A stretch of 64,000 nucleotides of DNA from Fusicatenibacter saccharivorans (GCF_015557635.1 NZ_JADNOP010000012.1:62001-126000), one strand, 5' to 3'. Positions 17,191 through 24,574 are shown, numbered from the stretch's first letter. Numbers and translations: made by a program. The notes: generated by a model from the letters alone, not told the origin.

Positions 17191-18473
17191 CCACCCTTCG
17201 CTTCTGGAACAGGTGAGCTGTTTCGGATCTCTTCATCCACGGCTTTCAGGTTTCTGCCTATTGCTTCGATGACATTGACGGTGACACCGTTCCCGGCCTG
17301 CTTGTAAAGCTGGTTATCCGATGTTTCTTTTTCCATCTTGGAAATCTGACCATCCCAGTATCCCTGCAGCCGTAGACACTCCCTTGGCGTCAGCCTGCGG
17401 ATTCTGCCGTGGTAAATCACTCCATGACGGTCAGTTGCCGTAATGGTGAACATTGGCTCTTCCGGTTCTTTCATTCTTCTTCCATTCTGGCGGACTTTTT
17501 CCCTGGCTGGTGTCAGCACTGCCCTTGGCGTTTCTTCCACCAGCACCCCGGAACTTTCGCCTCTGTGGTTATGGATGCTGGAATCCTGTCTGGTATTCAG
17601 ACATCTTGCAACGTCTGTCACCAGCGGCGGAGGGGAGATATCTACAAAATGCAGTGTTCCCTGCTGGTTTCCGGTCGTGAGGGTATGGGCGATTTCATGC
17701 CCGACTCTTCCCCTGCGGCTGTTGATACCCGGATAGCCGAGGTCGATGCTATCACCCTCATAAGCCATCTTGTATCCTTTTCGGGTGTTTTCCTTGATTG
17801 GGATACCGACTTCGTATAATCCGGTCTTACCGCCCATACCACCAGCCCCGCTGGTCAGCGTGCAGCTCAATCCTTCTTCTGCGTAGACTCTTTCTCCCTG
17901 TTTGCCAGCATGGACTTGTATAAGAGCTGTTCCATTTGCTTTTGGGAAAGGTAATATTTTTCCGGCACATCTTCCATCAAGATATCCGACAATATACACC
18001 CGCTTCCTTGACTGGGGGACTCCGAAATCCTTGCTGTTAAGCACTTTCCATTCGACATGATACCCCAGTTCAGATAGCGTACTGAGGATGGTGTGAAACG
18101 TCCGCCCTTTGTCATGCGAAAGCAGACCGGGTACGTTTTCAAGGAGAAAATACGCAGGTCGTTTGTCTGCAACCAGTCTGGCAACTTCAAAGAAAAGGGT
18201 TCCTCTTGCATCGGCAAATCCTTCCCTTCGTCCAGCAATGGAGAATGCCTGGCAAGGAAATCCCGCGCATAAAAGATCAAAGTCCGGCATTCGTTCTGTT
18301 TCAATATTTCTTGCGTCATTGCAGAACCACTCTCCTTCCGTATCAAACAGCACCCGGTAGTTGTGGTCTGCATACGCATCCGCTTCACAGTGTCCGACAC
18401 AGGTGAAGCCCCCTGCTCTGTGCAGTCCTTCTCGGAATCCTCCGATTCCGCTGAAAAGGTCAAAAAATCGAAT
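17187..18473 (-). CDS. C5-cytosine DNA methyltransferase
   Basis: About 428 residues. In order it has motif I DLFSGIGGFREGLHRAG, catalytic GFPCQAFSIAG (motif IV), FLLENVPGLLSHD (VI), SKDFGVPQSRKRVYIVG (VIII) and the C-terminal RRLTPRECLRLQGYWD with KQAGNGVTVNVIEAIG (IX-X), so it is complete. Homologues begin about four residues before the first Phe-Phe. At that point only ATT (18473) is present. A GTG at 18530 lies inside a terminator hairpin and a CTG at 18488 abuts AAGGGAGG. The start is therefore unsettled. The stop overlaps the amidoligase ATG. No partner endonuclease is seen. Confidence 0.88.
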   Translation of the reverse strand: MRFFDLFSGIGGFREGLHRAGGFTCVGHCEADAYADHNYRVLFDTEGEWFCNDARNIETERMPDFDLLCAGFPCQAFSIAGRREGFADARGTLFFEVARLVADKRPAYFLLENVPGLLSHDKGRTFHTILSTLSELGYHVEWKVLNSKDFGVPQSRKRVYIVGYLDGRCAGKILPFPKANGTALIQVHAGKQGERVYAEEGLSCTLTSGAGGMGGKTGLYEVGIPIKENTRKGYKMAYEGDSIDLGYPGINSRRGRVGHEIAHTLTTGNQQGTLHFVDISPPPLVTDVARCLNTRQDSSIHNHRGESSGVLVEETPRAVLTPAREKVRQNGRRMKEPEEPMFTITATDRHGVIYHGRIRRLTPRECLRLQGYWDGQISKMEKETSDNQLYKQAGNGVTVNVIEAIGRNLKAVDEEIRNSSPVPEAKGG

Positions 18474-18502
18474 TGTTCCGGCTATCAGCCTCCCTTCGCT
18501 GC

Positions 18503-18530
18503 GAAAAAAACAGTGCAGATTTCTCTGCAC
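18503..18530 (-). terminator. Intrinsic terminator just ahead of the C5 methyltransferase
   Basis: The minus strand reads GTGCAGA-GAAA-TCTGCAC, then TG and seven T. It ends transcripts from the upstream RHH gene, or acts as an attenuator for the downstream operon (methyltransferase, amidoligase, adhesin), since no other promoter is evident between it and that operon. Confidence 0.75.
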
Positions 18531-18563
18531 CGTTTCCGTCTCTTGGTTTCTGTTTTGTGATGT

Positions 18564-19136
18564 CTATTCTTCTGATTCCGCTTCCTCTGGCTCAGATTCT
18601 TCTGCTTCTTCGGTTTCCAGTTCTGTTGGCTCTGCTTCCGCTGGCTCTTCGTTTTCTGGCTCTGTCGGCTCTTCATCTGCTTCAGCTTCGTCCGGTTCTG
18701 TCATTTCTCCGTCTGTTTCAGCTTCCAGTGCTTCTGTCTCAGGCTCTTCTGCTTCAGGTTCTACTGACTCTTCATCCGGTTCTGATTTTGCAGTCTCAGG
18801 ATCTTCCATTTCTGTTTCTTCGGCTTCCTCTGACTCTGCTTTCCATTTGGCTTCTTCTTTTTCGATTGCATCTTCGATAAGCCCGATTAAGAAGTCTTTC
18901 TGTTTCATGCCATTCCTGGCGAGGACTGCTTTCAGTCTGGAAAATAAATCCTCGGTTACCTGTACTGCTACTGTTCTTAAATCTGCCATGTTCGCCTTTT
19001 CTCCTTTTCTTGTCATGTGTTCTTCGATTACCATTTCAAGGTATTTTGGTATGCTGATTCCTAACTCTTCGACTTCCAGTTTTAGCTTTTCATGCAGCTC
19101 TACCGGGATTTTTCCGCATATGTTTTTCATCTCCAT
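18564..19136 (-). CDS. RHH-like DNA-binding protein with acidic tail
   Basis: 190 residues. Two short segments, ICGKIPVELHEKLKLEVEEL and VAVQVTEDLFSRLKAVLARN, each resemble a ribbon-helix-helix strand-helix unit. The second is followed by GMKQKDFLIGLIEDAI, a segment I know from ICE proteins of unknown function. Residues ~95-190 are almost only Glu, Pro, Ala and Thr. The start has AAAGGAG ten bases upstream. The strongly acidic tail could mimic DNA or bind basic partners. It may be a regulator of the downstream operon, but that is inference from position. Confidence 0.65.
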   Translation of the reverse strand: MEMKNICGKIPVELHEKLKLEVEELGISIPKYLEMVIEEHMTRKGEKANMADLRTVAVQVTEDLFSRLKAVLARNGMKQKDFLIGLIEDAIEKEEAKWKAESEEAEETEMEDPETAKSEPDEESVEPEAEEPETEALEAETDGEMTEPDEAEADEEPTEPENEEPAEAEPTELETEEAEESEPEEAESEE

Positions 19137-19188
19137 TGTGTTCGTTCTCCTTTCTTTTTTCTACATACAACATACCCTAAAACGTGAC

Positions 19189-19202
19189 AGAAAGCTATTC
19201 AC
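19189..19202 (-). promoter_or_regulatory. AGAAAGCTATTCAC motif, copy 1
   Basis: A 14-base word (minus strand GTGAATAGCTTTCT), 53 bp upstream of the RHH gene. An exact second copy lies at 23405-23418 upstream of another element gene. It is followed downstream by T/A-rich -10-like sequence in both places. Confidence 0.4.
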
Positions 19203-19354
19203 AATACCCAACGAATATGAGGCTCTCAAAAGCTCCCAAAGGATGCAGATCCAATAACATTCAATAGGCATCACCCCTTTCAAAAATCCGTGATTTATAC
19301 TAATTTGACTGCTTGAAATTTGGCTATTTTATCACCAGGAAAGACTTGACTTTT

Positions 19355-19648
19355 TCAGAATGCATCCTCAAGCCCGGAGAGAAAATCCAGCATCTGGGAC
19401 GGGATTTCTTCCTTTTTTGAAACACTCTCCCCGGAGCCAGAAATGGAAACACCTGCCAGTTCTTCCCGGATTGCCTGCCGGATGCTTTTCTCCAGCTGGT
19501 TGTTTTCCTGATCTTTTAAGATCACCTGAACCAGATAGCTGCTCTTCTGTCCATCTGGAACACTTTGCAGGATCTCCCATGCCTTTTTGTGATCTGGGTT
19601 ATCAAGGTTCAGGCGGAACGAGAAAACGGGTCTCTTTACTTCGCGCAC
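19355..19648 (-). CDS. ParR-like partner of the actin-like segregation protein
   Basis: 97 residues from a GTG that overlaps the end of the ParM gene by thirteen bases. The N-terminal part (PVFSFRLNLDNPDHKKAWEI, then LQSVPDGQKSSYLVQVIL) looks like an RHH start followed by a helical tail, as in ParR/StbB-type adaptors that bind centromere-like DNA and the end of ParM filaments. The identification leans on gene order and size, as the sequence itself is poorly conserved. Confidence 0.6.
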   Translation of the reverse strand: MREVKRPVFSFRLNLDNPDHKKAWEILQSVPDGQKSSYLVQVILKDQENNQLEKSIRQAIREELAGVSISGSGESVSKKEEIPSQMLDFLSGLEDAF

Positions 19649-20544
19649 ATCTGCCCCACAATCCGCTCATAGCCGGAAGCATTGGCGTGTACGTCTGTCA
19701 GGTAAATCTGCCGACACAGCCCGTCCTGCGGTGTCACGTGCCGTTTCAGAATGCTGGCTCCGCCGCCCATGATCACGGACGGAATTGCCTTCAGATCGAA
19801 CCCGGCTTCCATAATTGCAGACAGTATTTTCTCCGTGTAGAGCCTTCCCTGCCGGACAATGATTTCTTTTGCGGCCGGGTCCATGCTGCAGCTCTGGCCG
19901 TTCAGAACACGTTCGATCTGAATATCCGTTACAGACAGTCCGGTATTTCTGCGTACCTGCTCGGTGATCTCATCCACACACCGGATCACACCAAGTTCCA
20001 GGCTGCGGCAGGTAGCGGCATTTGGAACACTGTTGTCCAGCCGCATCAGGTCTACGGTCCAGCCACCGATATCTGCGAGAAGAACAGAAGGCTCGTCCCG
20101 AACACATTCCGGGTGGAGAGCCAGGGCTGAGTATCCCTGTGGGAACAGTTTTACATCCTGAATCCGGATCTCATAGCTCTCATCCTCGTACCGGAAACGC
20201 AGAGGCTGCTCTTTCCGAAACAGATATTCCCGGAAACCTTTTTTCTCCCTGCCAAAACTTGCCAGTGGGAGGCCGGCTGCCAGAACCACATCTGTTTTCC
20301 TCTCTCCCCGGCGGTAGCGGATCTCCTGTGCAATGGCTGCCATTGTCAAAAGATAATAATTGTCATTGGAAGTCTTGCTTCTCACCAGCGTCTGCCGCCC
20401 AGTTCCACACACATAAAATTTCCCATTGTACTGCAGGACATTTTGCATGGTATACGGCTCATAATCGTACCCGGTCAGTCCAGTCGGGAAACACACATGG
20501 GGAGTTTTGATGGCATAATATCCATGATCGATTCCTATAATAAT
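19636..20544 (-). CDS. parM: ParM/StbA-like actin-type segregation ATPase
   Basis: About 302 residues. The phosphate-1 loop IIGIDHGYYAIKT, VVLAAGLPL, the phosphate-2 motif VLLADIGGWTVDLMRLD and the adenosine-binding IPSVIMGGGAS place it in the ParM family of filament-forming ATPases that keep low-copy or excised elements in daughter cells. The loop lies upstream of the first usual start (GTG 20496), so translation must begin earlier. An in-frame TGA at 20550-20548 leaves only CTT-ATT-ATT, so an ATT at 20544 or 20541 is the probable start, behind GAAAGGATGTGGTGA. Confidence 0.85.
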   Translation of the reverse strand: MIIGIDHGYYAIKTPHVCFPTGLTGYDYEPYTMQNVLQYNGKFYVCGTGRQTLVRSKTSNDNYYLLTMAAIAQEIRYRRGERKTDVVLAAGLPLASFGREKKGFREYLFRKEQPLRFRYEDESYEIRIQDVKLFPQGYSALALHPECVRDEPSVLLADIGGWTVDLMRLDNSVPNAATCRSLELGVIRCVDEITEQVRRNTGLSVTDIQIERVLNGQSCSMDPAAKEIIVRQGRLYTEKILSAIMEAGFDLKAIPSVIMGGGASILKRHVTPQDGLCRQIYLTDVHANASGYERIVGQMCAK

Positions 20545-20600
20545 AAGTCACCACATCCTTTCAGGTTTTTCTTGTTCTTTTCCAGCAGGTGGTCTTTTGG

Positions 20601-20642
20601 TCTGGAAAAAGAAAAAGGGCAGAACCCCGAAGAGCCCTGCCC
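20601..20642 (-). terminator. Intrinsic terminator after the DUF4062 gene
   Basis: The minus strand reads GGGCAG, a further G/C-rich paired segment around a TTCG loop, then CTGCCC followed by TTTTTCTTTTT. It sits between the DUF4062 gene end (20709) and the ParM start. Confidence 0.8.
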
Positions 20643-20708
20643 GTAATAAAAAATACAGCCATGTATATTTGCAAATAAATACGCATAACTGTATTAGTTT
20701 AATTCTTA

Positions 20709-21830
20709 TTAATCTTCAAACTCTTTTAACTCGTCAAGCGGTTCTTTTGAAGTATCTATTGCCATATTGTTCTTTAACCAATCAGCTTTGCTATAACCTG
20801 TTCCGGTCAATTCAAATATTTCACCTTTATACCCTACAGCTTTAACCCAGCCCCATTCTATAAGTCTGTCTAAAGCCTCTTCCCATCTCGCAGATTCTCT
20901 TTTTGAATTATCAGCCATAAACTGCTTACCTGATGTAAAAATCTGAGTAGGTGAACCAAGTGTCCGTATCTTTAGTATTTGCCCATCACCATCAGCCGCA
21001 TATACTAATAAAAAGGCAGAGTCCACTGGAATGTTCCCAACATCATCTAGCCCTACAACTGATTTATTTTCTTCTGGATTTCCAATAATTAACGTATTAT
21101 CTTCAACCTGGAACAATTTTTTGATATCTTCACTTGTTGCTGTAGGAATTTCTTTCAAGGTTAACTGGTTATTTTCTAGGTCAGTGAGTCTACTATAGAA
21201 TTGAGAAAACATCTCTTTCATGTCATCTAGCATCTTCTGCTGATGTTCTCCAAGTTCAGTATTTGCTTTATTTCGTCCTTCTGCCTCTTCATTAATTATA
21301 TCCACTATATCTCGATATCGAACCCATCCAGCGTTATCATCAACATAGTTAACGGCGTTCCTAAATGTCGGTGATGCCACATACTTTAAACTGTTTAAAT
21401 CTGTGAAAAAATCAACTGTATTTTTATCATTTTTGACTTTTTCTCTAAACTCATCCAGTTTCTTCATTTTATCATACTTATCATTTCCGGTATCCTTTTC
21501 ACTTTCAGAAATAGCCGAAGGTTGTTTAATCAATACAAGTACTGGTAATCCTTTAGTTTTTGCATAATTGTATTCTTTCTCTGTGTAACTTATACCAGTT
21601 TCTTCATCAATTGACCCATACCTAGCACCAATAACAAGAAGATAAAAATCACACTCATCAATCATTTTTGTTATAACATTCCATTGACTTGTAGGTGCAG
21701 CATGAAATTGCTCCATTCCTACCGGAATAAAATTATTCTCTAGTGCCACACCTACCAATGCCTGTCTTTCCTTTTTAAGATCTTCATAGGTAGAACTTAT
21801 AAAAATAGAAAACTTTCGTCTATTCTTCAT
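20709..21830 (-). CDS. DUF4062 protein (possible defence cargo)
   Basis: 373 residues. The first ~90 residues (FSIFISSTYEDLKKERQALV, then IPVGMEQFHAAPTSQW and FYLLVIGARYGS) match DUF4062, a TIR/Toll-like flavodoxin-type fold found at the N-terminus of many signalling and immunity proteins. A predicted coiled-coil follows, then a C-terminal winged-helix-like segment (WEEALDRLIEWGWVKAVG). The gene is AT-rich compared with the conjugation genes, so it looks like acquired cargo. Phage defence is possible; nothing in the sequence proves it. Confidence 0.75.
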   Translation of the reverse strand: MKNRRKFSIFISSTYEDLKKERQALVGVALENNFIPVGMEQFHAAPTSQWNVITKMIDECDFYLLVIGARYGSIDEETGISYTEKEYNYAKTKGLPVLVLIKQPSAISESEKDTGNDKYDKMKKLDEFREKVKNDKNTVDFFTDLNSLKYVASPTFRNAVNYVDDNAGWVRYRDIVDIINEEAEGRNKANTELGEHQQKMLDDMKEMFSQFYSRLTDLENNQLTLKEIPTATSEDIKKLFQVEDNTLIIGNPEENKSVVGLDDVGNIPVDSAFLLVYAADGDGQILKIRTLGSPTQIFTSGKQFMADNSKRESARWEEALDRLIEWGWVKAVGYKGEIFELTGTGYSKADWLKNNMAIDTSKEPLDELKEFED

Positions 21831-21952
21831 ATCAATATGCTCCTTTTATACTTATCTCTTATCACTCCAGGTTTCCGCAAAATCAAATTTCACAAACTCT
21901 ACTAATAATGATACCACAAAAATGAGTTAGGGTATATTTTTATTTACATTTC

Positions 21953-22297
21953 TTAAGCTAATTCTCGAAGCCATTCTCTGATTTCCATTGGTGTATTTTT
22001 GCAAAAATCCCTAATCCACATTTCATGCAATCTGGACTCTGATTCTGTATTTTCTATGCTCACAGCACATCCACCTGTTTCCTGAAGTGCTTCCAAACAA
22101 TCCCATTCTTTTTTAAAGTCTCCTGCAAATTCCATCCAAACTTTTATGTGATATTCCTTAAAACCAAGATGATAAATCAGATAAGTCAACCTGTCGAAAT
22201 CAGCTAACTGCATTTTTTCTTTCTTAAATAATAGCCTTTTATCATGCTCGCTGCATAAATATAAAAATGCAAACTGTTCTATTTTTACCTGCTCCAT
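21953..22297 (-). CDS. Hypothetical protein
   Basis: 114 residues from the ATG at 22297 (GGGAG seven bases upstream); the open frame to 22354 overlaps a likely operator. It is acidic, with several Trp and Cys and no membrane segment or motif I recognise. It diverges from the XRE gene across a 14-bp inverted repeat, so both are probably controlled together. AT-rich like its neighbours. Confidence 0.55.
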   Translation of the reverse strand: MEQVKIEQFAFLYLCSEHDKRLLFKKEKMQLADFDRLTYLIYHLGFKEYHIKVWMEFAGDFKKEWDCLEALQETGGCAVSIENTESESRLHEMWIRDFCKNTPMEIREWLRELA

Positions 22298-22318
22298 ATA
22301 TTTCTCCCTCTTCTGTTC

Positions 22319-22393
22319 TTGTCTCACTTTTACAACCGATTCTACCTTGTCCAATCGTTAAAATCAATACAGATGGTGCAAAAAGTGAGACAA
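22319..22393. promoter_or_regulatory. Divergent control region with 14-bp perfect inverted repeat
   Basis: CTTGTCTCACTTTT (22318-22331) and its exact complement AAAAGTGAGACAAG (22381-22394) lie 49 bp apart between divergent genes. The right arm extends to GTGCA-N5-TGAGACAA, the motif also found twice upstream of metK. It is a probable operator for the adjacent XRE protein. Confidence 0.65.
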
Positions 22394-22426
22394 GCCATCC
22401 TTTTACCAGAGAGGAAGAGATTTAAG

Positions 22427-22678
22427 ATGCCAAAGCCAAGGACACAGTCTGGTGAGAAGAATCTGATTAGCCAGCGATTGATTGAACTTCGCAAGACCCA
22501 CAATATGTCTCAGCGTGATCTTGCCTATAAACTCCAGTTAGCTGGTTACGATATGGATAAAAATGTAATCACCAGAATCGAAACAAACAAGCGTTATGTC
22601 ACTGATCTTGAATTAAAAGCCATTGCTGAAATCTTTCAGGTTTCATACATATTTCTCATTGATGGCAAAGATGAATAG
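22427..22678 (+). CDS. XRE-family transcriptional regulator
   Basis: 83 residues from the ATG at 22427. It is one helix-turn-helix domain: ISQRLIELRKTHNMSQRDLA, KNVITRIETNKRYVTDLELK, then AEIFQVSYIFLIDGKDE. It is likely the element's repressor, acting at the inverted repeat just upstream. The open frame upstream to 22319 runs through the operator and is not coding. The only rightward gene of the element seen here. Confidence 0.85.
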   Translation: MPKPRTQSGEKNLISQRLIELRKTHNMSQRDLAYKLQLAGYDMDKNVITRIETNKRYVTDLELKAIAEIFQVSYIFLIDGKDE

Positions 22679-22685
22679 AAGTGAC

Positions 22686-22719
22686 AAATGGGGAAGTTCC
22701 TTTCGTGCTTCCCCATTTT
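22686..22719. terminator. Bidirectional terminator
   Basis: AAATGGGGAAG pairs with CTTCCCCATTT around an eleven-base loop, with A and T runs on the two sides. It lies between convergent genes, eight bases after the XRE stop. Confidence 0.85.
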
Positions 22720-22732
22720 ATCCGTCCCTTTT

Positions 22733-23341
22733 TTACAAATTTAATAGTTCCAGAATTTTCTGCATGCCAGCCTGATATAAAGATTCCGCATATAATATCC
22801 ATCTCTCACTAACTTCAGTAACGTATTTGTCTATTGTTTTTCGCTTTTCTTTTGATAATCCCATTGTCTGAACCTGTTCTTCATATTTCGATATTTTTTC
22901 AAGCATTCCCTGGTACACTGTATTTTCTTTCAGCTGATCTTCAACCTCATCAATCCAGGTATCCAGCAGCAACTCCAGCAGTTTCTTTGTGTCACCGTCA
23001 TCATTTCCCAATATTGCTTTTTTAATTTTTCCAAGCATTGCTCCATAGGAGATCATTTGAGCCTGTCCCATATAAAAATGGTACTGTTCTTCTATCATTT
23101 CCTTTTCGCTTTCCAGTCGGAAATATTGATGCACTGCCTTATGCTCTTCTGTCGTTAGACTGATTGCCTGATTCGACTCCATAAATGTTTCTATTACTGG
23201 ATACCTCTCTGTAAGTTCCAGTATTTTATTTTGCAGTCTCTGGTATTCCGCATCATGCTTTTTCAGATAGGTGCAAACCTGTTCTCCTATCCGTATCCCC
23301 AAGCATTGCTCATTCCAGATGATATCTGGCTGTGCTGTCAT
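22733..23341 (-). CDS. Hypothetical ICE-end protein
   Basis: 202 residues, start ATG at 23341 with GGGAG eight bases before it. Mostly helical and charged (EYQRLQNKILELTERYPVIE, then EEQYHFYMGQAQMISYGAML) with two coiled-coil-like stretches and no catalytic motif. The segment around YHFYMGQAQ looks like helical-bundle proteins common in Firmicute mobile elements, but I cannot name a family. It is the last gene before the right junction. Confidence 0.6.
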   Translation of the reverse strand: MTAQPDIIWNEQCLGIRIGEQVCTYLKKHDAEYQRLQNKILELTERYPVIETFMESNQAISLTTEEHKAVHQYFRLESEKEMIEEQYHFYMGQAQMISYGAMLGKIKKAILGNDDGDTKKLLELLLDTWIDEVEDQLKENTVYQGMLEKISKYEEQVQTMGLSKEKRKTIDKYVTEVSERWILYAESLYQAGMQKILELLNL

Positions 23342-23404
23342 ATCGGTGTCTCCCTTCTGTGTAGTTTTCCTGTTCCAAGCACAAGACTATACCACACTTC
23401 TGGG

Positions 23405-23418
23405 AGAAAGCTATTCAC
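23405..23418 (-). promoter_or_regulatory. AGAAAGCTATTCAC motif, copy 2
   Basis: Exact match to 19189-19202. On the minus strand it precedes TATAGT by 21 bases, so it may overlap the -35 region of the promoter for the gene at 22733-23341. Confidence 0.4.
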
Positions 23419-23470
23419 CAAACCTACTGAAATCTCCTGGCAGATCCTGTGCAACCTATCCCTTTTTCCA

Positions 23471-23512
23471 CAAAAAAACTGGTATGAAAGACTCCTTGTT
23501 CTCTCATACCAG
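23471..23512 (-). terminator. Terminator near ICE right end
   Basis: CTGGTATGAGAGA pairs with TCTTTCATACCAG (one G-U pair) on the minus strand, followed by seven T. It would stop host transcription from the interrupted GntR-ABC operon entering the element. Confidence 0.75.
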
Positions 23513-23618
23513 CTATCTATTTCTTATTTAACTGAATACACATTCTTTTCTATTCTCTGTGTATCCTGTACTTATTTATGGCAAAAATCAGACTACAGAC
23601 ACGCTATACACTCTTATG

Positions 23619-24086
23619 CTACATAATCCAGTTTACGTCGAGGATCAGAAGCTGTGCCTTGTGTGACAGGGCGGTAAGTACACGCAGCTTCGCCTTCATT
23701 CCATTGGAAAATTCCTTGAACTGTTTTCCTTCCGGAAGATGCAGCTTCTGGCACTCTCTGGTGAACCAGCTTTCCTCAAACTTTGGATACATTTTCGCCA
23801 GAATTTTCTCCACTTCCACGATGGTAAACTGTCCGTTAAATCCAGATTCTGCCAGCGAAACGCCGATATTCTGCCGGTCCTCTGCCATAATTTCTGTGAT
23901 CGGTTTTCCAAAGAGTTCGATTATTCCGCCATCTGCTTTTGCAAGGCCGAGCATCAGCCGGATCGCCGTGCTTTTTCCGGCTCCGTTTTTTCCAATCAGT
24001 CCGGTGATTCTTCCCTCCGGAATCTCCATAGAAAGCTCAAAATCAAATCCCGGATACACCTTTCTGACATTCTGCATTTTTATCAT
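23619..24086 (-). pseudogene. ABC transporter ATP-binding protein, truncated by ICE insertion
   Basis: The Walker A motif GLIGKNGAGKSTAIRL and the C-loop FSNGMKAKLRVLTALSH are intact. The protein then reads LLILD and ends as VNWIM, where LLILDEP should give the Walker B glutamate and the rest of the domain (D-loop, switch His). Host sequence therefore stops at about 23636 and the last five codons come from the element. About half of the usual ~280-290 residues is missing, so the ATPase cannot work. It is paired with the upstream GntR gene, as in YtrA/YtrB-type operons. Confidence 0.88.
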
Positions 24087-24123
24087 GTCTGTCTCTTCCT
24101 TTCTGCCGCTGCTCCGGCATTCC

Positions 24124-24498
24124 TTATTTTTCCTCCAGAAGAAGGGTTACTGTCTCCAGAATATCCTCCCGGCTCATTCCCATCGCAAGGGCACGGTCGA
24201 TGGCTTTTTCAAAATCCGCCTCTGCTTCTCTCTGCCTTGCCTCCAGCGCGAGCTGTTTGTCGGAAGCCGTTACATACGTTCCCTTTCCGTGAATCGTTGT
24301 AACAAATCCTTCCTCTTCCAACTTGTCATACGCCTTTTTGACGGTCAGCGCACTGATCCGCAGTTCCCCGGCCAGAGAACGGACGGATGGGAGCGCCTCT
24401 CCTTCTTTTAATGCTGTATTGATAATTTCTGATTTGATCTGCTCCATGAGCTGCTCGTAGATCGGCACCATGGAGGAATGATTCAAAATAATATGCAT
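24124..24498 (-). CDS. GntR-family regulator (YtrA-type)
   Basis: 124 residues. The GntR winged-helix (YEQLMEQIKSEIINTALKEG, PSVRSLAGELRISALTVKKA, YDKLEEEGFVTTIHGKGTYV) fills residues 10-75. A short C-terminal helical tail replaces the large effector domain, as in the YtrA subgroup that controls ABC transporters. The ATG at 24498 matches family length. It is 37 bp upstream of the truncated ATPase. A perfect 20-bp inverted repeat on its promoter suggests autoregulation. Confidence 0.88.
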   Translation of the reverse strand: MHIILNHSSMVPIYEQLMEQIKSEIINTALKEGEALPSVRSLAGELRISALTVKKAYDKLEEEGFVTTIHGKGTYVTASDKQLALEARQREAEADFEKAIDRALAMGMSREDILETVTLLLEEK

Positions 24499-24519
24499 AT
24501 CGTTTCTCTTCTCCTTTAC

Positions 24520-24574
24520 AATAAACAGTATATAACAGTCAGCTACTGTTGTCAACTGTTATATACTGTTTATT
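24520..24574 (-). promoter_or_regulatory. GntR promoter under a 20-bp inverted-repeat operator
   Basis: AATAAACAGTATATAACAGT (24520-24539) and its exact complement (24555-24574) flank a 15-bp centre. On the minus strand TTGACA (24555-24550), 17 bases and TATACT (24532-24527) form a consensus sigma-A promoter whose elements lie in the two arms. A bound GntR dimer would block it. Confidence 0.85.

Larger units (their letters stand above)
1..23635. mobile_element. Integrative conjugative element, right-hand part
   Basis: Leftward genes for relaxase, MobC, PcfB, an ArdC-like protein, ParM/ParR, two DNA methyltransferases, sortase B and a giant adhesin form a typical Firmicute ICE. The left end, integrase and secretion ATPases lie outside the window. 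The right end is inferred at about 23635, where an ABC ATPase gene loses its reading frame at the codon expected for the Walker B glutamate. The flank from 20.7 to 23.6 kb is visibly more AT-rich than the rest, so it looks like cargo acquired separately. The exact boundary is uncertain by a few bases. Confidence 0.85.

Noticed and set aside
18361-19257. 298-codon rightward Ser-rich frame
   Set aside because: Antisense of the Glu/Pro/Ala tail of the RHH protein; the serine repeats are the complement of GAA/GAG codons.
19636-20496. ParM starting at GTG 20496
   Set aside because: This start would remove the first phosphate-binding loop, which is clearly encoded just upstream in the same frame.
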